From an uncultured Paracoccaceae bacterium (GTDB taxonomy: Bacteria; Pseudomonadota; Alphaproteobacteria; Rhodobacterales; Rhodobacteraceae): DNA of 64,000 nt. The stretch covers positions 124,001 through 188,000 of the forward strand of contig CANNFU010000006.1 of assembly GCA_947503965.1 (NCBI GenBank). The letters run 5' to 3'. The notes below the pieces were generated by a model that saw nothing but the letters and a program-made list of their open reading frames with translations, ran no database searches and was not told where the DNA came from. Positions 45,399-54,873 of the stretch are shown here, in pieces; position 1 is the stretch's first letter; every line of letters starts with the position of its first letter. Both the position numbers and the translations under genes were made by a program.

Positions 45399-46964
45399 AT
45401 GTCACGTGCGCTTACCATCGCGGCCCTGATTGCCGCGCTTGCGCCTGCGGTGCAGGCAGAGGAATTCACTTGGGCTGAAACCACGGACCCGCAAACGATG
45501 GACCCGCATGCGGTCAACTCTGCCGCTGTGCTGGGGTTTCTGAACAACGTCTATGAAGGGCTGGTGCGTCGTGACAAGGACATGACCATCGAACCTGCAC
45601 TTGCAACCGCTTGGGAACCGATCGGCGACGGCGAAGGCTGGCGCTTTACCCTGCGCGAGGGCGTGACGTTCCACGATGGCAGTGCATTCACTGCCGAGGA
45701 CGTGCTGTTTTCCTATCAGCGCGCGTCGAACGAGGCGTCCGATACCCGCAGCTGGTTCGCGCCTGTGTCCGAGGTAGTGGTGGTTGATGACTACACCGTC
45801 GATATCATGACAAGCGCGCCCAACCCGATTTTCCCCGGTTCCATCGCGAACTGGATGATCATGGATAGCGGCTGGGCCGAAGCGAATAATGCCACGCTGC
45901 CGGACAAGGAAAGCGGCAACTATGCCACGCTGAACACCAACGGGACCGGCGCATTTCGTGTGACGGCCCGTGAACCCGGTCTGCGCACGGTGCTGGAACC
46001 CTTCGATGGCTGGTGGGGCGAGGTGGAGCACAACATCACCCGCGCCGAACTGACCCCGATCCAGAACCCGGCCACGGCGGTTGCCGCGCTTCTGTCGGGC
46101 GACGTGGATTTCATCAATCCGGTGCCCATTCAGGACGTCGCGCGCCTGCAGCAGGATGACGATGTGGAGGTCATTCAGGGGATCGAAGCGCGGGTTATCA
46201 TGCTGGGCTTCCCGCATGAGGCTGATGCGCTGAAATTCTCGTCCGAGACGACCGATACCAACCCCTTTGCCGATGTCCGCGTGCGTCAGGCCGTGGCGCA
46301 TGCGATCAACGTGCCCGCGATTCTGCAGACGATCATGCGCGGTAATGCCGAAGAGGTTGCACAACTGGTCAGCCCCGCGATGCAGGGCTACTCCCCGGCA
46401 TTGGCCGCGCGGCCCGCCTATGACCCCGATCAGGCGCGGGCCTTGCTGGCCGAGGCGGGCTATCCGGATGGTTTCTCATTCGGGCTGAAATGTCCCAATG
46501 ACCGGTATCTGAATGACGAATCCGTCTGTCAGGCGGTGACCGGCATGCTGGCGCAGGTCGGCCTGCGGGCGACATTGGACGCGATGCCGGTCCAGAACTA
46601 CTGGCCAGAACTGCGCGCTGATAACTACGACATGTATCTGCTGGGCTGGTCGCCCGGCACGTTTGATGCCGAACATCCTATCCGCTTCCTGGCCGCCACC
46701 CCGAATGAGGAAAAGCGGCTGGGTAGCTGGAATTTCGGCGGCTATTCGAACGCGCGCGTGGATGAGCTGTTGCCGCAAATCCAGTCGGAACTTGATGATG
46801 CCACGCGTCAGGCGATGCTGGATGAGGTTGCTATGACCTTGCAGGATGAAATGGCTTACGTGCCGATGTACGTCCAACCCCTTGTCTGGGGCACGCGCAG
46901 CAATATCAGCATGACACAGCGCCCCGATAACTTCTTTATCCTGCGCTGGGTGACTGTTAACTAA
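45399..46964 (+). CDS. Peptide-type ABC transporter binding protein (second copy)
   Basis: This 521-residue paralogue of the preceding gene has a signal peptide ending PAVQA, then EEFTWAETTDPQTMDPHAVN and FHDGSAFTAEDVLFSYQRA. Shared blocks (NPIFPGSIANWMIMDSGWAEANN against NPILPSNLTNLFIMDKDWTEANN) show an old tandem duplication. Two binding proteins for one permease suggest two ligand specificities. AAAGGAA precedes the ATG. Confidence 0.92.
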   Translation: MSRALTIAALIAALAPAVQAEEFTWAETTDPQTMDPHAVNSAAVLGFLNNVYEGLVRRDKDMTIEPALATAWEPIGDGEGWRFTLREGVTFHDGSAFTAEDVLFSYQRASNEASDTRSWFAPVSEVVVVDDYTVDIMTSAPNPIFPGSIANWMIMDSGWAEANNATLPDKESGNYATLNTNGTGAFRVTAREPGLRTVLEPFDGWWGEVEHNITRAELTPIQNPATAVAALLSGDVDFINPVPIQDVARLQQDDDVEVIQGIEARVIMLGFPHEADALKFSSETTDTNPFADVRVRQAVAHAINVPAILQTIMRGNAEEVAQLVSPAMQGYSPALAARPAYDPDQARALLAEAGYPDGFSFGLKCPNDRYLNDESVCQAVTGMLAQVGLRATLDAMPVQNYWPELRADNYDMYLLGWSPGTFDAEHPIRFLAATPNEEKRLGSWNFGGYSNARVDELLPQIQSELDDATRQAMLDEVAMTLQDEMAYVPMYVQPLVWGTRSNISMTQRPDNFFILRWVTVN

Positions 46965-46971
46965 ACCGGAT

Positions 46972-46989
46972 CGGGGGCCAAGGCCCCCG
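46972..46989 (+). terminator. Hairpin after the second binding-protein gene
   Basis: A perfect 8-base GC stem cgggggcc/ggcccccg with a 2-base turn begins seven bases after the stop and is followed by the pyrimidine-rich tccttcttc. It is placed as at the other binding-protein genes of this window. Confidence 0.65.
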
Positions 46990-47012
46990 TCCTTCTTCAA
47001 CCCGGGGATCGC

Positions 47013-47993
47013 ATGCTCGCATATATTATCCGGCGCATGGGCCAGTCTGCGCTGGTTCTCTTGATCGTGGGTCTGGTGGCCTTTTCGATGTTTCGCTTTG
47101 TCGGCGATCCCATCGACAACATGCTGGGCCAGGAACGCACGGCCGAGGATATCGAGCGGCTGCGCGAACAGCTTGGCCTTGATCAGCCGTTTGCCGTGCA
47201 GTATTTCCGCTTTCTTGAAGGGGCCGTGCAGGGCAATTTCGGTGTCAGCTACCGGCAGGGCCGCCCGGTATCGGAAATCCTGCTCGAACGCGCGCCGGCC
47301 ACGCTGGAACTGGCGGCGGTCTCGGGCATTCTGGCGATAGTCTTTGGCATTGCGCTAGGTGTGTTCACCGCGATCCGACGAAACGGATTCACCGCCAATT
47401 TCATCATGTCGGCATCGCTGATAGGGGTGTCGCTGCCCACGTTCCTGATCGGGATATTGCTGATCTATATCTTCTCGGTCGAACTCGGCTGGCTGCCCAG
47501 CTTTGGCCGGGGTGAGACGGTGGATATCGGGGGCTGGTCGACCGGGTTTCTGACCGAAAGCGGGCTGAAGGCGCTGATCCTGCCTGCCATCACGCTTGGG
47601 CTTTACCAGATGACGCTGATCATGCGGCTGGTGCGCTCCGAAATGCTGGAGGTGCTACGGCAGGACTACATCCGCTTTGCCCGTGCGCGGGGGTTGAAGG
47701 ACCGGGCGATCAACTTTCGCCATGCGCTGAAGAATACGATGGTGCCGGTGATCACGGTGATTGGCCTTCAGCTTGGCGCGATCATTGCCTTTGCGATCAT
47801 TACCGAGACGGTGTTCCAGTGGCCGGGGGTGGGGCTGCTGTTTATCAACGCGATCCAGTTTGTCGATATCCCGGTCATGGCCGCCTATTTGATGCTGATT
47901 TCGGTCATGTTCGTGGGGATCAATCTGATCGTGGATATCCTTTATTTCTTCATCGATCCGCGCTTGCGGGTTGACCGGGCCGGGGGCCACTGA
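47013..47993 (+). CDS. Peptide ABC transporter permease (DppB/OppB-type)
   Basis: This 326-residue inner-membrane permease starts MLAYIIRRMGQSALVLLIV. It has six predicted helices and the EAA-type loop ARARGLKDRAINFRHALKNT (about 229-248). The extracytoplasmic GDPIDNMLG region after the first helix is typical of the DppB branch. It overlaps the next permease by one base. Confidence 0.93.
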   Translation: MLAYIIRRMGQSALVLLIVGLVAFSMFRFVGDPIDNMLGQERTAEDIERLREQLGLDQPFAVQYFRFLEGAVQGNFGVSYRQGRPVSEILLERAPATLELAAVSGILAIVFGIALGVFTAIRRNGFTANFIMSASLIGVSLPTFLIGILLIYIFSVELGWLPSFGRGETVDIGGWSTGFLTESGLKALILPAITLGLYQMTLIMRLVRSEMLEVLRQDYIRFARARGLKDRAINFRHALKNTMVPVITVIGLQLGAIIAFAIITETVFQWPGVGLLFINAIQFVDIPVMAAYLMLISVMFVGINLIVDILYFFIDPRLRVDRAGGH

Positions 47994-48952
47994 TGACCGA
48001 TATACCCGAACAAGGCATGGCACCAAAGATCGCCCAGAAGTCGCGCCTGCGCGTGTTTCTGGACAGCGACATCTACTACACGTTCAAACGCTCGCCGGTC
48101 GCCGTGGTCTCGACCATCGTGGTCCTGATCTTGGTTCTGTCGGCGGTCTTTGCGCCGCTGATCGCGCCGACAAACCCGTTCAACCCTGCTTCCCTGAACC
48201 TGATGAACGGGTTCACGCCGCCGATGGAACCGAATGCCTTTACCGGCGATACTTTCTTTCTGGGGACAGACGATCAGGGGCGCGATGTCTTTTCCACCAT
48301 CCTTTATGGCATGCGGGTGTCGCTGTTTGTCGGGGTGGCCGCCGTGCTGTTTGCGATGGTGCTGGGCATCACCCTGGGCCTGATTTCGGGCTATGTGGGT
48401 GGGTGGACCGAAACGATCATCATGCGCACCGCTGACGTGCAACTGACCTTTCCATCGATCCTTGTGGCCATGCTGATCTTTGGCATCGCCAAGGGGTTCA
48501 CGCCCGTCGAATACCGCGACCAGATGGCGATCTGGGTGCTGATCATCGCCATCGGGCTGAGCGACTGGGTGCAATTCGCCCGCGTCGTGCGGGGTGCGAC
48601 GCTGGTCGAGAAGCGCAAGGAATATGTAGAGGCCGCGCGCCTGATCGGGCGGACGCCTTACGCGATCATGCTGCGGCATATCCTGCCGAACGTGCTATCG
48701 CCCGTCCTGGTCATCGCGACGATCTCGCTGGCTCTGGCGATCATCGCCGAAGCAACACTCAGCTTTCTGGGCGTCGGCGCGCCGCCCACCCAGCCCAGCC
48801 TCGGCACGCTCATCCGTATCGGGCAGGGCTTCCTGTTCTCGGGCGAGTGGTGGATTCTGCTGTTCCCGGCCGTGACGCTACTGACGCTGGCGTTGAGCGT
48901 GAACCTGCTGGGCGACTGGCTGCGCGATGCGCTGAACCCGAGGTTGCGCTGA
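47993..48952 (+). CDS. Peptide ABC transporter permease (DppC/OppC-type)
   Basis: This 319-residue partner permease has the OppC_N-like N-terminal helix and LGTDDQGRDVFSTILYGMRVSL, the hallmark of this subfamily. The EAA loop is EAARLIGRTPYAIMLRHILP. It overlaps the neighbouring genes by one base on each side, so translation is coupled throughout. Confidence 0.93.
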   Translation: MTDIPEQGMAPKIAQKSRLRVFLDSDIYYTFKRSPVAVVSTIVVLILVLSAVFAPLIAPTNPFNPASLNLMNGFTPPMEPNAFTGDTFFLGTDDQGRDVFSTILYGMRVSLFVGVAAVLFAMVLGITLGLISGYVGGWTETIIMRTADVQLTFPSILVAMLIFGIAKGFTPVEYRDQMAIWVLIIAIGLSDWVQFARVVRGATLVEKRKEYVEAARLIGRTPYAIMLRHILPNVLSPVLVIATISLALAIIAEATLSFLGVGAPPTQPSLGTLIRIGQGFLFSGEWWILLFPAVTLLTLALSVNLLGDWLRDALNPRLR

Positions 48953-49926
48953 TGTCAGATGCCGTTCTATCCATCCGGAACCTATCCGTCGAAATCCCCA
49001 CCCGCACCGGTGTCGTGAAACCCGTCGATGGCGTCAGTTATGATATATCTGCGGGAGAAATACTCGGGGTCGTCGGCGAAAGCGGCGCGGGTAAATCCAT
49101 GGCCGGGAATGCCGTGATTGGTCTGCTCAGCCCGCCTGCCCATATTGCGGCGGGCGAGATCTGGCTGAATGGCACCCGCATCGACGCGCTGAAGGGCGAG
49201 GCGATGCGGCGCTTGCGGGGCAAGCAGATCGGGATGGTGTTTCAGGACCCGCTGACCTCGCTCAACCCGCTTTTGTCCATCGGGGATCAGTTGACCGAGA
49301 CGATGCTGACACATCTACCAATCAGCCGGTCAGAGGCTGAAAAGCGCGCGGTCGCTGCGTTGGAGGAGGTGGGTATTCCCGGTGCCGTCGAACGGATCGA
49401 CAGTTATCCGCATGAATTCAGCGGCGGAATGCGCCAGCGCGTTGTCATCGCGCTGGCCCTTTGTGCCGAACCGTCGCTGATCATCGCTGATGAACCGACC
49501 ACCGCGTTGGACGTCTCCGTGCAGGCGCAGATCATTGCCCTGCTCAAACGGCTGTGCCGCGACCGGGGCACGGCGGTGATGCTGATCACCCATGATATGG
49601 GCGTGATTGCCGAGGCCGCCGACCGTGTCGCCGTGATGTATGCCGGACGTCTGGCCGAACTGGGCACGGTGCGTGACGTGCTGACCCAGCCGCAGCACCC
49701 CTACACCGCCGGGTTGATGGCCTCGACCCCGCTGGCATCAGCAGGCAAAGCGCGTCTGCACCAGATTGAAGGGGCGATGCCTCGGCTGGACAACGTGCCC
49801 GAAGGTTGTGCGTTCCATCCCCGCTGCGAATACGCGCAGGACAAATGTCGCGCTGCACCAGCGCCGCAGATATCGGATAGCCACGCCGCCTGCTGGTTCC
49901 CGCTGATCGCTGAAAAGGTTTCCTGA
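48952..49926 (+). CDS. Peptide ABC transporter ATPase (DppD/OppD-type)
   Basis: This 324-residue ATPase has Walker A GESGAGKS, signature FSGGMRQR, and Walker B SLIIADEPTTALD. Its C-terminal oligopeptide-transporter domain has four cysteines near CAFHPRCEYAQDKC, which in relatives can bind an Fe-S cluster. The ATG at 48952 overlaps the preceding stop by one base. The longer frame from 48847 is inside the permease gene. Confidence 0.94.
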   Translation: MSDAVLSIRNLSVEIPTRTGVVKPVDGVSYDISAGEILGVVGESGAGKSMAGNAVIGLLSPPAHIAAGEIWLNGTRIDALKGEAMRRLRGKQIGMVFQDPLTSLNPLLSIGDQLTETMLTHLPISRSEAEKRAVAALEEVGIPGAVERIDSYPHEFSGGMRQRVVIALALCAEPSLIIADEPTTALDVSVQAQIIALLKRLCRDRGTAVMLITHDMGVIAEAADRVAVMYAGRLAELGTVRDVLTQPQHPYTAGLMASTPLASAGKARLHQIEGAMPRLDNVPEGCAFHPRCEYAQDKCRAAPAPQISDSHAACWFPLIAEKVS

Positions 49927-50889
49927 ATGGCGCTGATTTCCGTGAAGAACCTGACACGGGTCTTTGACGTGTCCAAACCCTGGCTGAACCGGGTGATCGA
50001 ACGGCGCGGCAAGGCGTTTCTGACCGCCGTGTCCGACGTCGATTTCGAAGTGGCAGAGCGCACGACCTATGGACTGGTCGGCGAAAGCGGGTCGGGCAAA
50101 TCCACCATCGGGCGGATGCTGGTCGGGCTGCTGACCCCGTCCGGCGGGACCGTTGAGATCGAAGGCGTTAATCTGGCCACAGAAGCTGACGCGAAAAAGA
50201 TCGACGTCATCCGGTCTGACATCCAGATGATTTTTCAGGACCCCTATGCCTCGCTCAACCCGCGCTGGCGGGTGCGGGATATCATCGTGGAACCTGTGGT
50301 GGCCCGAGGCGGCGATGCGACGGGGCTGGCGGAAAAGCTGCTAGAACAGGTGGGGTTGTCGGCCCTGGACGCGGGCAAGTTCCCGCATGAATTCTCTGGC
50401 GGACAAAGGCAACGGATTTGCATCGCCCGTGCGCTGTCGTCTGAGCCGAAGCTGATCGTCTGCGACGAACCCACATCGGCGCTGGATGTATCGGTGCAGG
50501 CGCAGGTGCTGAACCTGATGAGCGACCTGAAGGATAACTTCGGGCTGACCTATGTGCTGATCAGCCATGACCTGACGGTTGTGCAACACATGTCCGATGT
50601 CATCGGCGTGCTCTATCTCGGGCGGCTGGTGGAAGAGGCGAGCCCGGACCGGCTCTTCAACAACACCAAACACCCCTACACGAAGATGCTTCTTGAGGCG
50701 GCGCCCAAGATGGACGCATTCGGGCGTGAAGCGGAGCTACCAGAGGGCGAAATCCCCGACCCGATCAACCCGCCACCCGGTTGCGCGTTTCATCCCCGCT
50801 GCCCGATTGCCACCGATATCTGCCGGCAGGAACGACCCGCGATGCGCAAACTGGATGACACGCGCGTTGCATGCCATCTGGCAGAGTGA
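49927..50889 (+). CDS. Peptide ABC transporter ATPase (DppF/OppF-type)
   Basis: This 320-residue second ATPase of the heterodimer has Walker A GESGSGKS, signature FSGGQRQR, Walker [13 protein letters not shown], and the same C-terminal cysteine cluster (CAFHPRCPIATDIC). It starts right after the stop of the previous gene. The operon ends here, with the convergent coiled-coil protein gene five bases away and no clear terminator between. Confidence 0.94.
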   Translation: MALISVKNLTRVFDVSKPWLNRVIERRGKAFLTAVSDVDFEVAERTTYGLVGESGSGKSTIGRMLVGLLTPSGGTVEIEGVNLATEADAKKIDVIRSDIQMIFQDPYASLNPRWRVRDIIVEPVVARGGDATGLAEKLLEQVGLSALDAGKFPHEFSGGQRQRICIARALSSEPKLIVCDEPTSALDVSVQAQVLNLMSDLKDNFGLTYVLISHDLTVVQHMSDVIGVLYLGRLVEEASPDRLFNNTKHPYTKMLLEAAPKMDAFGREAELPEGEIPDPINPPPGCAFHPRCPIATDICRQERPAMRKLDDTRVACHLAE

Positions 50890-50893
50890 CGGT

Positions 50894-51220
50894 TTATCCC
50901 GCCTGCTGCTGCTCGACGTAAGCCCGCAGTTCTTCGGCCTCGCGCCGGGCTTCGCGCAAGCCGTCCATCGCAGCGCGTAACTCAGCCTCGGTCTGGCTGA
51001 GCTGATTGGTCATCTCGGCCTCGCGCTGTTGCAGATAGGTGATCGCCTGATCGCGTGTTTCCTCGGCCTCGTGCAGGGCCTGCGCCATTTTATCAAGCTC
51101 ACCCACCTCGGCCTTGGTCACACGGGTGAACCGGTTGACCAGCCAACTGGCAAACCAGCCCAGCATGAAAGCCACAAAAAGAACGACTGCGGTCGCGATG
51201 ATGAATTCTGTTCTGTTCAA
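50894..51220 (-). CDS. Small membrane-anchored coiled-coil protein
   Basis: This 108-residue protein has one N-terminal transmembrane helix (about 6-27, IIATAVVLFVAFMLGWFASWLV) and a highly charged helix of about 80 residues with heptad character (QREAEMTNQLSQTEAELRAAMDG). No catalytic motif is present. It follows the OmpA/BON gene by 14 bases and is probably co-expressed, suggesting an envelope structural role. Confidence 0.78.
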   Translation of the reverse strand: MNRTEFIIATAVVLFVAFMLGWFASWLVNRFTRVTKAEVGELDKMAQALHEAEETRDQAITYLQQREAEMTNQLSQTEAELRAAMDGLREARREAEELRAYVEQQQAG

Positions 51221-51234
51221 CGTCTGGGCCTTCG

Positions 51235-53118
51235 TTATTCACTATCTTCTTCGACGGCAGGTGCCTGATCGGCGATCTCGTCAAGCGTGCTTGTTTCCTC
51301 GGGCGTTGGTTCCGGCAGGATCAGGCTGAATTCGATCCGCCGGTTCGCCTCGCGCCCCTCTTCTGTGTCGTTATCGGCAATCGGATTTTCTTCACCATAA
51401 CCGATCGCTTCGAATGTGGATACCGGCACGCGGCGCGCGCGCAGTGCGGTCAGAACGGCGTTGGCCCGGTCCTGTGAAAGCTGCTGGTTCATCACTTCGC
51501 GCCCCTGACTGTCGGTGTAACCGGCCACGCGGATGCGCAGATCACCGCAGCGTTGCAGGATTTCGGCAATGTCATCGACCACAGGCTGCGTGTCGGCTGT
51601 CAGGTCGGCCGAGCCGGGGTCAAAGGTGATTTTGCGGTTTTCCGTCACATTCTTGATCTGATCCAGACATTCCTCTGGTGTGGGTAGACCTGCGATCGGA
51701 TCAAGTTCTTCCACATAGGTCACATCGATATCGAAATCCGCCCCTTGCCCCAGCTTTTCGATCAAGAGCCGCGAAATTTCGGCGCTGGCGTCTTCGTTGC
51801 CGGTGTTTCCGCGTACGACAAAACTGGTCGGTTGGACAATGACCGCGCCATTGGACAGCTCGGACAATGCCTCGATCCCGGCCAGAACCCGCATGGACCA
51901 GCCTGATGGCAGCCCTTCGGCGACACGTGTGCCCATGGTGATATCGCGTTGGCTGAACCGGGCATTGGCAAAGTTCTTGACGACGGAATTGGTCACATCG
52001 TCAGGGACACGTCCGCGGATCTGCACCGCACCTTCGGGGCTGAGTGTTGCGGTGAATTGCGGTGTGTCATCGCTTGTTTCTTCGGGCAGCTCAGGCAATT
52101 CGGCACGCAGTGCGAACGCCTCTGGCAGCGCGTTTTCCAGTTGACCAACCACATTGTCAAAGGTGCGTTGCCCGGTACCAAGGGGGGCGATCAGTGTGAT
52201 ATCGGTATCGGCAATGGTCACTGTGCCGCCCTCCAATTCGCCAATGGCGCTGATGGACATGGCAACCGCATCACCCCACGTGCGCGATGGCGCACCAAGT
52301 GCCAGGGTGCAGTTAGCCTCACCAGCAAACCCGACCGCGGTTGCGGCTGTCAGGATCGCGTCAAGGGTTTCGCTGGTGTCAGCGGCGCATGCGTCGAAAC
52401 GCGGGCCGTCCTCATCAATGATAAAGCGTGTGGTGAAGGGGGAGATGACAGGGCGCGGTGCGCTGATTTCAACCAGTGTCTGGACATTTTCGGGTAGGTT
52501 GCGCGCCAACGCGGTTTGCAGCCGTCGCTGTTCTTCGGGGCTGTCTGAAATGGCGTTCACGACGACCCGGTCTGCCTTGATCGAAATCTTGGATTTCGGC
52601 AGCAATTCCAAAGCCCGCAACGCATAGCTGAGTGCCGGGCGCCAGGTGTCGGGTGTGGGGTAGTCACCCACTTCCAAAAGGTCGGTCACGGGCTGCCCAT
52701 CGGCGATGTCTTGAATCCGTTCGGCCAGCACGTCGCGATCCGTGCTTGCCGGGATCAGTCCGATGATTGAAACGCCACTATTGTTGCGCAGGATTTCAAT
52801 GGCAAATTCAGGCGGTGCGATCACCGCCGATTCGGTGACGGACAGGTTGTCGATCACCCGGCTGGCGTCAACCATGCCACCTGCGGCAGAGATCGCGCGG
52901 AAACGCACAGCTTCTGTCGGGGCCTCACCTTCGAGGATCACCTGCAAGCCATCGCCCAGAACCGATGCCCATTCATATCCCTGATCTACAAGGGTTTCTT
53001 GCACGGCCATGACCGAACGTTCTTCGACGACCGATACAGTCGTGCGTGCTGCTGCAACCGAGAAAAAGGCTGCCGCTGCAAAAACAATCAGGCGTATAAA
53101 GAGTGCCGAGAGACGCAT
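51235..53118 (-). CDS. OmpA-family protein with BON-like domains
   Basis: This 627-residue exported protein has a signal sequence (MRLSALFIRLIVFAAAAFFSVAAA), several repeated BON-like alpha/beta units between about 40 and 470, and a C-terminal OmpA domain. The OmpA part (about 490-605) has ITFDPGSADLTADTQPVVDDIA and GYTDSQGREVMNQQLSQDRANAV, which bind peptidoglycan. A transmembrane beta-barrel is not evident, so it is likely periplasmic. The ATG at 53118 has GGAAT at a proper distance. The frame extends to a TTG at 53172 that abuts the ubiA stop. Confidence 0.85.
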   Translation of the reverse strand: MRLSALFIRLIVFAAAAFFSVAAARTTVSVVEERSVMAVQETLVDQGYEWASVLGDGLQVILEGEAPTEAVRFRAISAAGGMVDASRVIDNLSVTESAVIAPPEFAIEILRNNSGVSIIGLIPASTDRDVLAERIQDIADGQPVTDLLEVGDYPTPDTWRPALSYALRALELLPKSKISIKADRVVVNAISDSPEEQRRLQTALARNLPENVQTLVEISAPRPVISPFTTRFIIDEDGPRFDACAADTSETLDAILTAATAVGFAGEANCTLALGAPSRTWGDAVAMSISAIGELEGGTVTIADTDITLIAPLGTGQRTFDNVVGQLENALPEAFALRAELPELPEETSDDTPQFTATLSPEGAVQIRGRVPDDVTNSVVKNFANARFSQRDITMGTRVAEGLPSGWSMRVLAGIEALSELSNGAVIVQPTSFVVRGNTGNEDASAEISRLLIEKLGQGADFDIDVTYVEELDPIAGLPTPEECLDQIKNVTENRKITFDPGSADLTADTQPVVDDIAEILQRCGDLRIRVAGYTDSQGREVMNQQLSQDRANAVLTALRARRVPVSTFEAIGYGEENPIADNDTEEGREANRRIEFSLILPEPTPEETSTLDEIADQAPAVEEDSE

Positions 53119-53172
53119 GTTATTCCGAGTGTTAGGTTGACCCTGCATAGGCCCGTCAGAAGCGGTGTTCAA

Positions 53173-54138
53173 TCATACCAAATAGGCAAGGGCGAAAAAC
53201 GGCAGAGGGATCATACCCGCATCGCGGTTCGACCGGAAGATCCTGAGCAATGTGTCGTTATCATCAGGATTAAACTTGCCCAACTGCCATGTCAGGTGCC
53301 AGCCCAGCGCCCATGGTCCACCAATTGCGATGACCACCGACAGAATGGATCGTTCGTAAGCGGCCAGAACAACCGCTAGTCCGAAAAGCAGGATTGTGAT
53401 CGTCAGGAAAAGACGCAGCCATTCCCGTGACCGCTCACCAAACAGCCGTGCGGTGGATTTGACCCCAATCAGCGCGTCGTCTTCGGTATCCTGATGCGCA
53501 TAGATCGTATCGTAAAACAGCGTCCATGCGATCCCAGCGATGTAAAGCACGATGGGCACAGGCCCGATGCTGTTGGTATGCGCGGCCCACGCCAAAAGCG
53601 CGCCCCAGTTGAACGCAAGGCCCAGGAACACCTGTGGCCACCATGTGAACCGTTTTGCAAAAGGGTAGATCGCTACCGGTGCCAGTGCGAGGACGCCAAG
53701 GAAAATCGCGGTGGGGTAGAATGTGATCAGGATCAGGAAGGCCAGCAGCGATTGGACAATCATCCAGACCACGGCGTTGCGGACGGTGACCTGTCCTGCA
53801 GGGATCGGTCGGGATCGTGTCCGTTCGACCGATCCGTCGATGTGTCGGTCCGTGATGTCGTTCCATGTGCAGCCCGCACCGCGCATCAGCAAAGCCCCGA
53901 TCCCGCATCCGATGATCGTCCAGATATCCCTTGGTAAAAACGTATCCGTTGCCAGCACCGCAAGCGACAGTGCCCAAAGACAGGGCACATAAAGCAGCCA
54001 GGTCCCGATAGGCCGATCCGCCCGGCTCAGCCGCAGATAACCGCGTGTGGCGACCGGCGCATAGCGATCCACCCAGTTGCCGGGGGCGGCATCGGCGACG
54101 GTACCTGCAGGCTCTGGCACTTCGGCGTTCTCGGTCAT
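53173..54138 (-). CDS. ubiA: 4-hydroxybenzoate octaprenyltransferase
   Basis: This 321-residue prenyltransferase attaches the polyprenyl tail to 4-hydroxybenzoate in ubiquinone synthesis. The two aspartate-rich motifs are N-D-I-T-D (in CTWNDITDRHID) and D-T-x-x-D (AHQDTEDD). There are about eight membrane helices. The start at 54138 has GAGG 8 bases upstream, located inside the opposite-strand rsmE gene. The frame extends to 54537 but only over rsmE. Confidence 0.93.
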   Translation of the reverse strand: MTENAEVPEPAGTVADAAPGNWVDRYAPVATRGYLRLSRADRPIGTWLLYVPCLWALSLAVLATDTFLPRDIWTIIGCGIGALLMRGAGCTWNDITDRHIDGSVERTRSRPIPAGQVTVRNAVVWMIVQSLLAFLILITFYPTAIFLGVLALAPVAIYPFAKRFTWWPQVFLGLAFNWGALLAWAAHTNSIGPVPIVLYIAGIAWTLFYDTIYAHQDTEDDALIGVKSTARLFGERSREWLRLFLTITILLFGLAVVLAAYERSILSVVIAIGGPWALGWHLTWQLGKFNPDDNDTLLRIFRSNRDAGMIPLPFFALAYLV

Positions 54139-54150
54139 ATGTTTCGCCTC

Positions 54151-54873
54151 ATGGCATCCAAGGTTCGGCTTTATGTAGATCACCCGTTGGGGGAAGGGCA
54201 ATCGGTTCCACTGTCGCGGGAGCAGGCGCATTATCTGTTTGGCGTCATGCGGCTGGACGAAGGTACGGTATTGTCCCTGATCAACGGTGCCGATGGCGAA
54301 TGGGACGCAGCAGTTGTTAAGGCGGGCAAGAAGGGTGGCGTTCTGGTCTGTCAGGCGCAAACGAAGCCTTTGCAGATGCCGCCTGATCTGTGGCTCATGT
54401 TTGCGCCGATCCGTAAGGAACGCACAGCCTTTATCGTCGAGAAAGCGGTCGAAATGGGGGCGGCCCGGATCATGCCCGTGCAGACAGCCTACACCCAATC
54501 CGCCAATCGTGTGCGGCAGGATAAATTGCAGGTCCATGCGGTCGAGGCGGCAGAACAGTGCGGGGGCACGTTCGTGCCGCCGGTCGATGATCTGGCAAAG
54601 CTGGACCGGGTTTTCGCAAATTGGCCTGCGGACCGTCAGCTGATGTTTTGTGATGAACTTTTGATCGGCGATCCGGTGGGATTGCCCGATCTGCCCGGCC
54701 CCTGGGCCATCCTGATCGGGCCGGAAGGTGGATTTTCACCTGAAGAAAGAAATATGCTGCGCGGGTTCGATTTTGCCCACCCTGTATCGCTGGGCCCGCG
54801 TGTTTTGCGGGCCGATACGGCGGCTGTTGCCGCATTAACGATCTGGCAGCAGGCGTTGGGGGACTGGGTTTGA
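54151..54873 (+). CDS. rsmE: 16S rRNA (uracil-1498-N3)-methyltransferase
   Basis: This 240-residue SPOUT methyltransferase has an N-terminal PUA-like domain (RLYVDHPLGEG, QAHYLFGVMRL) and the knotted SAM domain with IGPEGGFSPEE and LGPRVLRADTA. An in-frame ATG at 54139 is possible, but the ATG at 54151 gives the usual MASKVRLYV beginning. Neither has a good ribosome site. Its start is only 12 bases from that of divergent ubiA, so each promoter must lie inside the other gene. Confidence 0.92.
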   Translation: MASKVRLYVDHPLGEGQSVPLSREQAHYLFGVMRLDEGTVLSLINGADGEWDAAVVKAGKKGGVLVCQAQTKPLQMPPDLWLMFAPIRKERTAFIVEKAVEMGAARIMPVQTAYTQSANRVRQDKLQVHAVEAAEQCGGTFVPPVDDLAKLDRVFANWPADRQLMFCDELLIGDPVGLPDLPGPWAILIGPEGGFSPEERNMLRGFDFAHPVSLGPRVLRADTAAVAALTIWQQALGDWV

